Source of the DNA: Aquimonas sp964586455 | GTDB lineage: Bacteria > Pseudomonadota > Gammaproteobacteria > Xanthomonadales > Xanthomonadaceae | Direction of reading: 5' to 3' | Assembly (NCBI GenBank): GCA_964586455.1 | Contig: CAZPHV010000006.1 | Location: forward strand, 76,017 to 140,016 | DNA: 64,000 nt | Shown: piece after piece, positions 35,477 to 44,917 of the stretch | How the letters are laid out: each line of letters starts with the position of its first letter | How positions within the stretch are numbered: position 1 is the first letter of the stretch | Notes under the pieces: model-generated | What the model saw: the letters and a program-made list of their open reading frames with translations, nothing else | What the model was told of the DNA's origin: nothing | Database searches by the model: none | Position numbers and translations under genes: made by a program

Positions 35477-35495
35477 GCCCTCGGCTCGCACGCCC

Positions 35496-36272
35496 ATGCA
35501 GCTGATCGACAGCCACTGCCATCTGGACGCGCCCGAGTTCGACGCCGATCGCAGCGCCGTACTTGCTCAAGCGCGCGCGGCGGGGGTCATGGCCCAGATC
35601 ATTCCCGCCATCACCGCCGCCAGCTGGCCCGCGCTGCGCGCACTTTGCGCGCGCGAGGCTGACCTGTTCTGCGCCTACGGGCTACACCCGATGTTTCTGC
35701 CGGAGCATCGTCGTGAGCATCTGGACGCACTGGAACAGTGGGTCGAGCGCGAGCGGCCCGTCGCCGTCGGCGAATTCGGGCTGGACTTCTACGTCGAGTC
35801 GCTGGACCCGATCGAGCAGCAGCACTACTTCGACGCCCAGCTTGCGATCGCTGCGGCTGCGAGGCTGCCGGTGATCCTGCATGCACGGCGCGCGGTTGAG
35901 GCGACCCTGCTGGCACTCAAGCCCTACCGCGGTCGCCTGCGCGGCGTCGTGCACAGTTATGCCGGCAGCGCCGAGCAGGCCCAGCAACTGTTCGATCTCG
36001 GCTTCATGCTCGGCATCGGTGGCCCGGTGACCTACCCGCGGGCGCAGCGCCTGCGCGCGCTGGTGGCGAGCATGCCGATCGAACACCTGCTGCTGGAATC
36101 GGACGCACCGGACCAACCGCTGATGGCCTGGCGCGGCCAGCGCAACCTGCCCTCGCGCGTGGCCGAGATCGCGGCCTGCGTAGCCGCGCTGCGCGATCAA
36201 CCGATTGCATATGTCGCAGAACACACCTGCGCCAACGCTCGGAGCCTCTTCAACCTGCCTGGCTCGCACTAA
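35496..36272 (+). CDS. tatD: TatD-family metal-dependent DNase
   Basis: A 258-residue TIM-barrel metallohydrolase. DSHCHLD near the N-terminus gives the first two His ligands. GEFGLDFY, the later VILHARRA and VVHSYAG supply further metal ligands, and LLLESDAPDQPL carries the final Asp. It is a magnesium-dependent 3'-5' DNase family. The ATG at 35496 gives the conserved start; an upstream in-frame ATG would add 18 residues overlapping the small membrane protein gene. Confidence 0.92.
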   Translation: MQLIDSHCHLDAPEFDADRSAVLAQARAAGVMAQIIPAITAASWPALRALCAREADLFCAYGLHPMFLPEHRREHLDALEQWVERERPVAVGEFGLDFYVESLDPIEQQHYFDAQLAIAAAARLPVILHARRAVEATLLALKPYRGRLRGVVHSYAGSAEQAQQLFDLGFMLGIGGPVTYPRAQRLRALVASMPIEHLLLESDAPDQPLMAWRGQRNLPSRVAEIAACVAALRDQPIAYVAEHTCANARSLFNLPGSH

Positions 36273-36379
36273 ACGCTCGGCGCGGTGCGCACTTGCACCC
36301 TGCTCCTTGCGCGGCCACCGCACGTTGCTGCACCACCCGGACTCAAAAGCCCGAAAGTTCCTGCGTCAAAAAAAGTAAT

Positions 36380-36393
36380 TGACAGCGATGTCA
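36380..36393. promoter_or_regulatory. LacI-type operator before the GH3 gene
   Basis: TGACA-GCGA-TGTCA is a perfect 5-4-5 inverted repeat. It overlaps a perfect TTGACA (36379-36384) that would serve as -35 element. The 10-mer TGACAGCGAT recurs at 44849-44858 between lacI and glk. Binding by the LacI-family product of 43776-44813 is inferred. Confidence 0.6.
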
Positions 36394-36480
36394 GTTTGAG
36401 GAAAGTTAGCGTCCACGGCGCATGAAGACGCCTGACGCTCCGCTGCGTGCGGAGACGATCCAAGTGGTGGGAGGAACATC

Positions 36481-39075
36481 GTGAGTTCAACAGAATCAGC
36501 CGGCCGCCCTGGGCAGCCCGTGGCGCGGGTGCGCTTGGCCTGCCGCCAAACCCAGCGCTCAAGTTCATTGCACGCCCTGCTGACGACGGCATGCGTCGTT
36601 CTTGGCACCGGCTGCGCGCTGGCCGCGCCCGCGCAGCTCTCGCCAGAAGTTGACCCGCAGCAATGGCCGAAGGCCCAGACGGCCCTCAAACGCGAAGACG
36701 CGATCGAAGCACGCGTCGCTGAACTGCTGTCCCGCATGACGCTGGAGGAAAAGGTCGGCCAGCTGATCCAGGCCGACATCGGCAGCATCCGCCCGGAGGA
36801 CCTGCGCCGCTACCCGCTGGGTTCGATTCTCGCCGGCGGCAACTCCGCGCCCGGCGGCAAGGCCTACGCGACCGCGCAGGAATGGCTCTCGCTGGCCGAT
36901 GCCTTTCACGCCGCCAACGCGGGTCGCCGCGGCACCGTGATTCCGCTGCTGTTCGGCATCGACGCCGTGCACGGCCACAACAATGTCATCGGCGCCACCC
37001 TGTTTCCCCACAACATCGGGCTTGGCGCGATGCGCGACCCGGCGCTGGTCGGACGGATCGCTGAAATTACCGCGCACGAGCTGCGGGTAACCGGAGCCGA
37101 ATGGACTTTCGCGCCCACGCTCACCGTTCCGCGGGACGACCGCTGGGGCCGCAGCTACGAGGGGTATTCGGAAGATCCTGCCGTCGTCGCAAGCTACGCC
37201 GCCGCGGTGGTGCACGGCCTGCAGGGCGTACCCGGCAGTGAGGGTTTCCTGGGTGAGACACGCGTGCTGTCGGCGGCCAAGCATTTCGTCGGCGACGGCG
37301 GCACCGCGGATGGTCGCGACCAGGGCGATACCCAGGTCAGCGAGGCAGAGCTTCGTGATATCCATGCGGCCGGCTACCCGCCCGCGATTGCTGCGGGCGT
37401 GCAGTCGGTGATGGCGAGTTTTTCGAGCTGGAACGGCGTCAAGCTGCATGGCCACCGCGGCCTGCTCACCGATGTGCTGCGCGGGCGCATGGGCTTCGAC
37501 GGCTTCGTCGTCGGCGACTGGAACGGCCACGGCCAGGTGCCAGGCTGCACGCCGACGGATTGCCCGGCCTCGATCGAAGCCGGCGTCGACATGTTCATGG
37601 CGCCCGACACCTGGCGCGGACTGTTCGACAGCACACTCGCCGCCGCGCGCGCCAAACGCCTGAGCGCTGAGCGCATCGATGAAGCGGTTTCGCGGATTCT
37701 GCGGGTCAAGCTCGCGATGGGGCTGATGGATGCGCCCAAGCCTTCGGCACGTGCGCTGGGCGGGCGCTTTGAACTGATCGGTGCGGCCGAGCACCGGGCC
37801 GTGGCGCGTGAATCCGTGCGCCGCTCGCTGGTGCTGCTGAAGAATGCCGATCAGCTGCTGCCGCTGGATCCACGACGTCGCATCGGCGTCGCCGGTGATG
37901 GCGCCGACAGCGTAGCCAAGCAGAGCGGCGGCTGGACCCTCACATGGCAGGGCACCGGCACCCAGCCATCGGATTTTCCCGGTGCGACTTCGATCTGGCA
38001 GGGCCTGCGCACCCAGGTCGAGGCCGCTGGCGGCAAAGCCGAGCTGGCCCGTGACGGCCGCTTCGAGCAGCGCCCCGATGTCGCAGTCGTGGTGTTCGGC
38101 GAAGACCCGTACGCCGAGTTCCAGGGCGACATCGATACGCTGGCCTACCGCCCGGACGATCGCGGTGATCTGGAGCTGCTGCAGCGCCTGCGTGCCGACG
38201 GCATTCCCGTGGTCGCCGTGTTCCTGTCCGGCCGCCCACTGTGGGTCAATCGCGAGCTGAATGCATCGGACGCCTTTGTCGCCGCCTGGTTGCCTGGCAG
38301 CGAGGGTGGCGGCGTGGCAGATGTGCTGCTGCGCTCGGCCGACGGATCCATGCAGCACGACTTCCACGGCCGCCTCTCGTTCTCATGGCCGGCGCGACCG
38401 GACCAGTTCACCTTGAACGTCGGTGATGCCGACTACGCACCGCTGTTCGCGTTCGGCCACGGTCTGCGCTATGGCGATGACGGCACCCTGCCCGCCCTGC
38501 CTGAAGACTTCGATCTGTCAGCGGTCAGTCGCGCTGGCCAGTGGTTCGCCCGCGGCGCGCTGGCGCCCGGCGCGCGCTTCCAGCTGATCGACGCCGAGGG
38601 CACTCGCACCGTGGAGGGCAATGGCCCCGACGAGAGTGCCTCCGGCGCGCTGAGTTTCCGCGCGGTCGACCACCTCGCGCAGGAAGATGTTCGGCAGCTG
38701 CAATGGTCGGGCCCGGCCGAACTGCGACTGCAGCTGTCGGAGCCCGTCGACATCGAGCGCGAAACCAATGGCGATGTACGCCTGGTGCTGCGCCTGCGTA
38801 CTGACGTGATTGGCAGCTCAGGTCTGAAGCTGGGCATGGGCTGCGGCAACTCTTGCGCTGCCTTGATTGAAATCGGACCTCAGCTGCAGCCGTCGCGGGG
38901 TGAATGGCAGCGCGTGGCAATGCCGCTGAAGTGCCTGCGCCACGCCGGTCTCAAGGCCGACCGCGTCGACTCCGTGCTGCGACTCAGCGCCGGCGCCGGC
39001 ACCGATCTGCGCATCGCAGGTGTCGAGCTTGGCACCGACGCCGACCTGCTGATCGATTGCAGCACCACACCTTGA
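36481..39075 (+). CDS. Glycoside hydrolase family 3 beta-glucosidase, exported (ExoP-like)
   Basis: An 864-residue enzyme that removes glucose from beta-linked oligosaccharides. A long N-terminus leads to a hydrophobic signal (SLHALLTTACVVLGTGCALAAPA), possibly with a lipobox Cys, so it is periplasmic or membrane-anchored. The GH3 N-terminal barrel has SRMTLEEKVGQLIQ and the nucleophile Asp346 in FVVGDWNG. AKHFVGDGGTADGRD and the GH3 C-terminal domain (SLVLLKNADQLLPL) follow. A C-terminal beta domain (residues ~690-864) ends with a cysteine pair, as in exo-1,3/1,4-glucanases. The GTG start has GGAGGAA six bases upstream. Confidence 0.9.
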   Translation: MSSTESAGRPGQPVARVRLACRQTQRSSSLHALLTTACVVLGTGCALAAPAQLSPEVDPQQWPKAQTALKREDAIEARVAELLSRMTLEEKVGQLIQADIGSIRPEDLRRYPLGSILAGGNSAPGGKAYATAQEWLSLADAFHAANAGRRGTVIPLLFGIDAVHGHNNVIGATLFPHNIGLGAMRDPALVGRIAEITAHELRVTGAEWTFAPTLTVPRDDRWGRSYEGYSEDPAVVASYAAAVVHGLQGVPGSEGFLGETRVLSAAKHFVGDGGTADGRDQGDTQVSEAELRDIHAAGYPPAIAAGVQSVMASFSSWNGVKLHGHRGLLTDVLRGRMGFDGFVVGDWNGHGQVPGCTPTDCPASIEAGVDMFMAPDTWRGLFDSTLAAARAKRLSAERIDEAVSRILRVKLAMGLMDAPKPSARALGGRFELIGAAEHRAVARESVRRSLVLLKNADQLLPLDPRRRIGVAGDGADSVAKQSGGWTLTWQGTGTQPSDFPGATSIWQGLRTQVEAAGGKAELARDGRFEQRPDVAVVVFGEDPYAEFQGDIDTLAYRPDDRGDLELLQRLRADGIPVVAVFLSGRPLWVNRELNASDAFVAAWLPGSEGGGVADVLLRSADGSMQHDFHGRLSFSWPARPDQFTLNVGDADYAPLFAFGHGLRYGDDGTLPALPEDFDLSAVSRAGQWFARGALAPGARFQLIDAEGTRTVEGNGPDESASGALSFRAVDHLAQEDVRQLQWSGPAELRLQLSEPVDIERETNGDVRLVLRLRTDVIGSSGLKLGMGCGNSCAALIEIGPQLQPSRGEWQRVAMPLKCLRHAGLKADRVDSVLRLSAGAGTDLRIAGVELGTDADLLIDCSTTP

Positions 39076-39145
39076 AGCCACCCCGCGCCAGCGGCGCGGA
39101 GCGGCAGCAATGCCATCGGGTCAGCCACCCGGTGTGATGAGAATT

Positions 39146-39170
39146 CCCGTCGCGACGCGGCGGGCTTTTG
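39146..39170 (+). terminator. Hairpin with T tract before the TonB-dependent receptor gene
   Basis: CCCGTCG-CGACG-CGGCGGG makes a 7-bp stem (one T-G pair), followed by CTTTTG. It lies 70 bases after the GH3 stop and before the receptor gene, so it could end or attenuate GH3 transcription. Confidence 0.55.
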
Positions 39171-39227
39171 GGGTAGTCAACAGGCGCACGGGCGAACACA
39201 GCCGCAGGCGCCGGGAGGGGATCGACA

Positions 39228-41897
39228 ATGCGCAGTACCCAGTATCAGGGCCGGCACACGCCGCGCCGTCATCGTCTGGCCGTTGCCACGGCCGTGGCGC
39301 TCACCGCGGTTGTACTTGCGGGCCCTGCGGCTGCGCAGGACAGCAGCAGCGAAGAGCGCGCCAAGCAACTCGACACCATCACGGTAACCGTGGACCGCCG
39401 CGAGCAGGACCTGCAGAAGTACGCCGGCACCGCTCAGTCATTCACCGGCGACGAGCTGCGTGCGCTCGGCATCAACAACGAGCTGCGCAACATCCAGGTC
39501 GCGGTGCCGGGCCTGAGCATCGCCAACCAGGAAGGCAACGTCGAGATTTTCATCCGCGGCGTCGGCTCCTCCAACAATACCGAGCTGGGCGACCCGGGTG
39601 CCGCACCGCATATCAACGGCGCCTACATTGCCCGGCCGCGCGGCCTGGGCGCGATGTTCTTCGACGTCGAGCGCGTCGAAGTCAACAAGGGTCCGCAGGG
39701 TACCGTGCGCGGCCGCAACGCACTCGGCGGCAGCCTCAACATCGTCACCGTCAAGCCACAGCTCGGTGAAACCAGCGGCTACGCGCTGGGCGAGTACGGC
39801 AGCCGCGACCACATCGGCGGCGAGTTCGGCCTGAACCTGCCGCTGGGCCGCACCGCAGCGCTGCGCTTCTCCGGTTACCACGTCGAGAAGGACACCTCGT
39901 ACAAGAATGTGGGCGACCCTTCGGTGCGACCGGCCGGCTTCCAGAAGGAAGATGCGGGCCGCCTGTCCTTCCTGTGGGAACCGAACGAGGACCTGCGCGT
40001 ATTCCTGATGGGCGACTACGGTCAGGAAGGTGGCACCGGCTATCCCGGCGCCAACATCTACGGCGCCGCGCTACAGGGCTTCTCGCCCGATGATCTCGAC
40101 CTGCGTGAGGTCGTGTACTTCGGTAATCAGGGCACGCTGGACTCGACCAACAAGGGGCTGATGGCCAGCATCGGCTACGACTTCGGCGGACTGCGCGTCG
40201 AGTACAACACCTCGTTCCGCGACGTCGACTACACCCAGACCAATGCCAACAGCGCTGGCATCAACTGGCCCGGTCGCAATCTTGAGCAGCGTCCACTCGG
40301 CAGCAGCGACGGCTCGCGTCCGGACTACGATCTGTACTCGACCAACTATTGGGAAACCCTGTCGAAGTCGCAGACCCACGAGCTGCTGTTCTACTCGCCC
40401 GACTCCGCGCGCTTCCGCTGGACCGCTGGCGGCTTCTACTTCAAGGAAGATCAGCAGGTCGGTCTGTTCTCGCTGGCCGACAAGGGCGTGTTCTACTCCG
40501 GCACCGAGTTCACCATGCCCGATGTCAACAGCGACTCCTGGGCGGTGTTCGGCGACGGAACATTCGATGTCAATGACAGCTTCCGCCTGAAGGGCGGCCT
40601 GCGCTACACCGAGGAGTCGAAGTACCGTTACGGCATCGGCGGCAACTGGACGATCGGCCTGGGCGCCGAGGATGGCTGTTGCTTCTCCACGCGCCTGGGC
40701 ACGCCCGGATTCCTGCCGGCGCTGACGCGGCGCCCGAACTTCGACGTGCGCGGCATCACCACCAACGCCGAACGCGCCCGTTTCCTGCTGCAGGGCATTC
40801 TGGCGGGCGGTCGCAACGACACGATCTTCCAGCAGATCGGCCCGATCGCGGACGGCAGCCTTCCGAACGGCGGCTGCGTGGATCGTCCCGATACCGGCGG
40901 CAACAATCTCAACTGCACCCCGGATGGTTCGCATCCCTGGATTTCGCTCAGCATTCCCGCTCAACAGGAAGGCAGCAGCGAGTTCGAGTTCAACGATTTC
41001 CGCATCGGCTTCGAGAAGGATCTTTCCGACAACCACCTGCTGTACGGCGCGGTCACCACGGGCCACAAGTCGGGCGGATTCAACGACAGCTTCAACATCG
41101 ACGTCATTCCGGAAACCTATAAGCCCGAGAAGATCTCCGCCTTCGAGCTGGGCTCGAAGCGCAGCTTCGATTTCCGCGGTCGCAACTCGACCTTCAACGT
41201 CGCCGGTTTCTTCTACGACTACCGCGACCAGGTCTTCCAGGACCTCACCGCGATCGCCTTCAACCCGGAAACGGGCGAGGCCACTGGCTTCGCGCTGGCC
41301 AATCGCAATGTCGGCAAGTCGCGGATCATGGGCGTCGAGGCCGACAGCATGATCAGCCTCTCGCGTGACTGGACACTCACCTTGAACGCGCTGCTGCTGG
41401 ACACCGAAATCAAGAGTGGTGTGGTGGCGGATGTGCGCAGCATCGACTTCGGCCTGGGCGGAATCACCTCCGAGATCGATCTGTCGGGCAACGAGCTGCC
41501 GCTGTCCTCGAAACTCACCCTGAACGCGCGGCTGCAGCACATGTTCGATCTGGGCAACGGCGTGTTCGACTGGCAGATCCTCGCCAGCTATCGTTCGGCC
41601 TACTACCTGACCCAGTTCAACAATCGTGATGTGGTGTTCGTCGGTGATACCGCCGGCACCGTCTCCCGCGTCGAGGACGCCGCTACTGCCGGCTTCCCGG
41701 ATCGCCAGAGCGCCTACACCACGATCAATGCCGGCGCCGGCTACAGCCCGTCCAACAGCAACTGGCGTTTCGAGCTGTGGGCTTCGAACCTGCTGGGTGA
41801 TGACGTCTCCCAAAAAGCGCTGGTCGGTTCGCAGCTGAACATCCGTTTCCTGAACGATCCGCGCAGCTACGGTCTGCGGGTGCGCTACCAGTTCTGA
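39228..41897 (+). CDS. TonB-dependent outer-membrane receptor, likely oligosaccharide uptake
   Basis: An 889-residue outer-membrane beta-barrel protein. A signal peptide ends near VLAGPAAAQD, followed by a TonB-box-like stretch LDTITVTVDR, the plug domain (NIQVAVPGLSIANQEGNVEIFIRGVGS...VERVEVNKGPQGTVRGRNALGGSLNIV) and a barrel that ends in a C-terminal Phe (RVRYQF). Context between a GH3 glucosidase and a sugar symporter makes a beta-glucoside oligosaccharide the likely substrate; siderophore receptors share this fold, so this is inference. GGGAGGGG precedes the ATG. Confidence 0.88.
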   Translation: MRSTQYQGRHTPRRHRLAVATAVALTAVVLAGPAAAQDSSSEERAKQLDTITVTVDRREQDLQKYAGTAQSFTGDELRALGINNELRNIQVAVPGLSIANQEGNVEIFIRGVGSSNNTELGDPGAAPHINGAYIARPRGLGAMFFDVERVEVNKGPQGTVRGRNALGGSLNIVTVKPQLGETSGYALGEYGSRDHIGGEFGLNLPLGRTAALRFSGYHVEKDTSYKNVGDPSVRPAGFQKEDAGRLSFLWEPNEDLRVFLMGDYGQEGGTGYPGANIYGAALQGFSPDDLDLREVVYFGNQGTLDSTNKGLMASIGYDFGGLRVEYNTSFRDVDYTQTNANSAGINWPGRNLEQRPLGSSDGSRPDYDLYSTNYWETLSKSQTHELLFYSPDSARFRWTAGGFYFKEDQQVGLFSLADKGVFYSGTEFTMPDVNSDSWAVFGDGTFDVNDSFRLKGGLRYTEESKYRYGIGGNWTIGLGAEDGCCFSTRLGTPGFLPALTRRPNFDVRGITTNAERARFLLQGILAGGRNDTIFQQIGPIADGSLPNGGCVDRPDTGGNNLNCTPDGSHPWISLSIPAQQEGSSEFEFNDFRIGFEKDLSDNHLLYGAVTTGHKSGGFNDSFNIDVIPETYKPEKISAFELGSKRSFDFRGRNSTFNVAGFFYDYRDQVFQDLTAIAFNPETGEATGFALANRNVGKSRIMGVEADSMISLSRDWTLTLNALLLDTEIKSGVVADVRSIDFGLGGITSEIDLSGNELPLSSKLTLNARLQHMFDLGNGVFDWQILASYRSAYYLTQFNNRDVVFVGDTAGTVSRVEDAATAGFPDRQSAYTTINAGAGYSPSNSNWRFELWASNLLGDDVSQKALVGSQLNIRFLNDPRSYGLRVRYQF

Positions 41898-42019
41898 TCT
41901 GCGGCGCGCGGCATTCAGATGCCCGCGCCCTATCGGCCGGGGCTGTGGCGGCAGTCAGCGCCAGGGAGGGCGCGATCGCTGCCAGGGGCTCACTGCCTTT
42001 CGTGGCTGCTTCTCCGCCG

Positions 42020-42050
42020 CGCCCGGCATCGTCGATCACGATGCCGGGCG
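42020..42050. other. Perfect 13-bp palindrome between receptor and symporter genes
   Basis: CGCCCGGCATCGT-CGATC-ACGATGCCGGGCG is perfect and stable, but no T tract follows. It could be a processing or stability element at the 3' end of the receptor mRNA. Confidence 0.6.
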
Positions 42051-42093
42051 CAGTGAAGGGCGGTGCGACACCAACGGCAGCCCGTTTTGCCAT

Positions 42094-42130
42094 CGGCGCG
42101 GGGAACTCCCCGTCTCCGCGCCGCCTTTTT
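42094..42130 (+). terminator. Intrinsic terminator after the receptor gene
   Basis: CGGCGCGG/CCGCGCCG closes over an internal GGGGA/CCCC-rich loop, and CCTTTTT follows immediately. It lies about 200 bases after the receptor stop and 50 bases before the symporter start. The symporter therefore probably needs its own promoter or read-through. Confidence 0.75.
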
Positions 42131-42176
42131 CCGCTCGTCTGCAGCCAAGGTCCGCGACCCGGATCAAGGAGCTTCT

Positions 42177-43742
42177 GTGTCCGCACTTTCGACGCTCGAC
42201 CTGACCGTGGTGGCGATCTACGCGATCGGCCTGATCGGCCTTGCCACGTGGATCTCGCGCGAGCCAAGCGGGCATCAGCGCAACGCCAGCGATTACTTTC
42301 TTGCGGGTCGCAGCCTGCCCTGGTGGGCGGTCGGTGCCTCGCTGATCGCGGCCAATATTTCCGCCGAACAGATCATCGGCATGTCCGGCTCGGGCTTCGC
42401 CATGGGCCTGGCGATCGCGAGCTACGAATGGATGGCGGCGATCACCCTGATTCTGGTCGGCAAGTTCATCCTGCCGGTACTGCTGCGCTCAGGCATCTAC
42501 ACGATGCCGCAGTACCTCGAGCAGCGCTACGACCGCAGCGTCAAGACGGTGATGGCGGTGTTCTGGCTCGGCGTCTACGTGTTTGTGAACTTGACCTCGG
42601 TGCTGTGGCTGGGCGCGCTGGCGATCAATGCGCTGACCGGCCTCGACATGAGCCTGGGCCTGGTCGCACTCGCTGCGTTCGCGCTGGCCTACTCCCTGTA
42701 CGGCGGCCTGCGCGCAGTCGCGATGACCGACATCATCCAGGTCGTGCTGCTGGTGCTGGGCGGCCTGCTGGTGGCCTGGATCGCGCTGGATCGCGTCTCC
42801 GATGGCGGTGGCGCCTGGGCGGGTCTGTCGACGATGTATCAGCGCATGCCCGAGCGCTTCGACATGATTCTGTCGCCTGACAACCCGCAGTACGCCAACC
42901 TGCCGGGCTTGAGCGTGCTGCTTGGCGGCATGTGGGTGATGAACCTGTCCTACTGGGGTTTCAACCAGTACATCATCCAGCGCGCCCTGGCCGCCGGAAG
43001 TCTGAAAGAGGCCCAGAAGGGCATCCTGTTCGCGGCCTCGCTGAAGCTGCTGATGCCGTTGATCATCGTCATTCCCGGCATGGCGGCACTGTTCCTCGCA
43101 CCTGATCTCGCCAAGCCAGACCAGGCCTACCCCGAGATGATGAAGCTCGCGCCCTCGGGCATCCGCGGCCTGATTTTCGCGGCCCTGGTCGCCGCCATCG
43201 TGTCCTCGGTCGGCTCGATGATGAACTCGGTCGCGACTCTGTTCACGATGGACCTGCTGCAGCAGTTCCGGCCGCAGACCAGCGACCGCGGACTGGTGCG
43301 CAGCGGGCGTCTGGCCGGCGCCACCGCGCTGGTGATTGCGGTGATCTGCGCGCGTCCGCTGTTGGGGGGGTTCGAGCAGGCCTTCCAGTACATCCAGGAG
43401 TTCACTGGCTTCTTCACGCCGGGCATCTGCGCGATCTTCCTGCTCGGCGTGTTTGTGCGGCAGACCACGGCGCTGGGGGCACTGGCCGCGGCCCTCGGTT
43501 CCTTCGTGCTGTCGATCGCCGCGCGCACCTGGCTGCCGGAGCTGCCCTTCATGGATCGCGTGGGCTACGTCTTCCTCGCCTGCTGCGCGCTGGCCTTGGG
43601 CATTTCCGCACTGCAGGGTTGGAAAGTACAGGTCAAGTCGCAGGCGCTTCCCGCCGGCGGCTTCGCGACCAGCACCGGCTTCAACATCGGTGCGGCGGTG
43701 GTGACGGTCGTTCTGATCGTGATCTATGCGGGCCTGGGCTGA
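42177..43742 (+). CDS. Sodium:solute symporter (SSS family), sugar type
   Basis: A 521-residue inner-membrane symporter with about 14 hydrophobic segments, resembling the vSGLT sodium/galactose group. Family blocks are NASDYFLAGRSLPWWAVGASLIAANISAEQIIGMSG, the Leu/Gly-rich AYSLYGGLRAVAMTDIIQ, and LIFAALVAAIVSSVGSMMNSVATLFTMDL that carries the second sodium-site serines. GTG at 42177-42179 is preceded by AAGGAG and starts ten residues before the first helix. Likely takes glucose or a related sugar released by the GH3 enzyme into the cytoplasm. Confidence 0.9.
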   Translation: MSALSTLDLTVVAIYAIGLIGLATWISREPSGHQRNASDYFLAGRSLPWWAVGASLIAANISAEQIIGMSGSGFAMGLAIASYEWMAAITLILVGKFILPVLLRSGIYTMPQYLEQRYDRSVKTVMAVFWLGVYVFVNLTSVLWLGALAINALTGLDMSLGLVALAAFALAYSLYGGLRAVAMTDIIQVVLLVLGGLLVAWIALDRVSDGGGAWAGLSTMYQRMPERFDMILSPDNPQYANLPGLSVLLGGMWVMNLSYWGFNQYIIQRALAAGSLKEAQKGILFAASLKLLMPLIIVIPGMAALFLAPDLAKPDQAYPEMMKLAPSGIRGLIFAALVAAIVSSVGSMMNSVATLFTMDLLQQFRPQTSDRGLVRSGRLAGATALVIAVICARPLLGGFEQAFQYIQEFTGFFTPGICAIFLLGVFVRQTTALGALAAALGSFVLSIAARTWLPELPFMDRVGYVFLACCALALGISALQGWKVQVKSQALPAGGFATSTGFNIGAAVVTVVLIVIYAGLG

Positions 43743-43775
43743 GACGCCGTGATGCACGCTCCGCACCCACTCACT

Positions 43776-44813
43776 TCAGCGACCGCGCCGCACCCCTCCG
43801 CGCAGCTTCGGCACAGGCCCGGTGCTGGCGCGCAGGCACAGGCTGTAGGGCACCCGCCGCATGACCGCCTGGCTGGGATCACGCATGCACTTGAGCAACT
43901 CGGCGGCTGCACTGGCCCCCATCTCACGGGCCGGCTGACGCACGGTGGTCAGGGCCGGGAAGATCTGGCGCGCGATCGGGATATCGTCGAAACCGCAGAC
44001 CGACAGCTCGCCGGGAATCGACAGCCCACGCTCAAGCGCCACCCGCACAACGCCCGCGGCCATGTCATCGTTGGCCGCGAAGATCGCGGTGGGTGGATCC
44101 TCCAGGTCCAGCAGGGTGCGCGCCGCCTGCATGCCGGAATCGAACGTGAACTCGCCTTGCACCAGCAGCACAGGATCGAACTCGATACCGGCACGCTTCA
44201 GCGCATCGCGGTAGCCGTCGATGCGCCAGCGCGATGCGCCGTGGGCGACGTGGCCGCGAACATGCGCGATGCGATGATGGCCGAGCTCAATCAGGTGACT
44301 CATGATCTCGCGCGCCGCCTGGCGCTCGTCGAAGGTGACGCCGCAGCCCTCCGCACGCTTGGGCGAGATGCACGCAAACGGCACACCCAGCGATCGCAGG
44401 TGTTCGAGCAGTTCGTCGTTGTCGGTCAGGGGCGGGGTCAACACCAGCCCACCCGGACGCGACTGCGCGACCAGCGAATCGACCTCACGCAGAAGGTCGG
44501 CGCGATCGAAGCGCAGCGGACACAGCAGAGTCTGGTAGTGCTGCGCCTGGCAGGTGTCGAGCACGCCGCTGATGATCTCCATCAGGTAGCTGTCGGACGG
44601 GTTGTCGTAGACCACGCCAATCAAGTACGAGCGGCTGGCCGCAAGGCTGCGTGCGGAAGGGTCGGGGCGGAAGTTGAGCTTCTCGATCGCCGCGCGTACG
44701 CGCTCCTGGGTCTGTGCGCGCACGTTGGGCTCGCTGTTGATGACTCGCGACACGGTCTTGGGCGAAACCCCGGCCGCTGCCGCCACATCGTCGATGGTCA
44801 CTCGACCCGCCAT
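43776..44813 (-). CDS. LacI-family transcriptional regulator of the glucoside locus
   Basis: A 345-residue repressor. The helix-turn-helix is TIDDVAAAAGVSPKTVSRVINSEPNV with hinge helix NFRPDPSARSLA. The periplasmic-binding-protein-like core follows (IGVVYDNPSDSYLMEIISGV; FAANDDMAAGVVRVALERG; VCGFDDIPIARQIFPALTTVRQP). It lies between the symporter and the divergent glk operon. The shared TGACAGCGAT element before the GH3 gene and the glk operon indicates its probable targets. The inducer may be glucose or a cellodextrin. ATG at 44811-44813 opens the DNA-binding domain. Confidence 0.93.
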   Translation of the reverse strand: MAGRVTIDDVAAAAGVSPKTVSRVINSEPNVRAQTQERVRAAIEKLNFRPDPSARSLAASRSYLIGVVYDNPSDSYLMEIISGVLDTCQAQHYQTLLCPLRFDRADLLREVDSLVAQSRPGGLVLTPPLTDNDELLEHLRSLGVPFACISPKRAEGCGVTFDERQAAREIMSHLIELGHHRIAHVRGHVAHGASRWRIDGYRDALKRAGIEFDPVLLVQGEFTFDSGMQAARTLLDLEDPPTAIFAANDDMAAGVVRVALERGLSIPGELSVCGFDDIPIARQIFPALTTVRQPAREMGASAAAELLKCMRDPSQAVMRRVPYSLCLRASTGPVPKLRGGVRRGR

Positions 44814-44848
44814 GCCTGCCGTTTTCCTGTCGCTGCCCGCCGTCGTTC

Positions 44849-44862
44849 TGACAGCGATATCG
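44849..44862. promoter_or_regulatory. Operator-like element between lacI and glk
   Basis: TGACAGCGATATCG shares its first ten bases with the perfect palindrome at 36380-36393; the second half is degraded (TATCG against TGTCA). It overlaps a CTGACA (44848-44853) that would be a -35 box with CATACC 18 bases on, for glk. Confidence 0.45.
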
Positions 44863-44917
44863 GGTTGCAAGCATACCCGCGCTGCAGGGTCGGCGCGCCG
44901 GCGAGGACGCAGCACCG

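Noticed and set aside
43742..43776. Terminator between the symporter and lacI genes
   Set aside because: No stable stem with T tract on either strand was seen in this short convergent gap.
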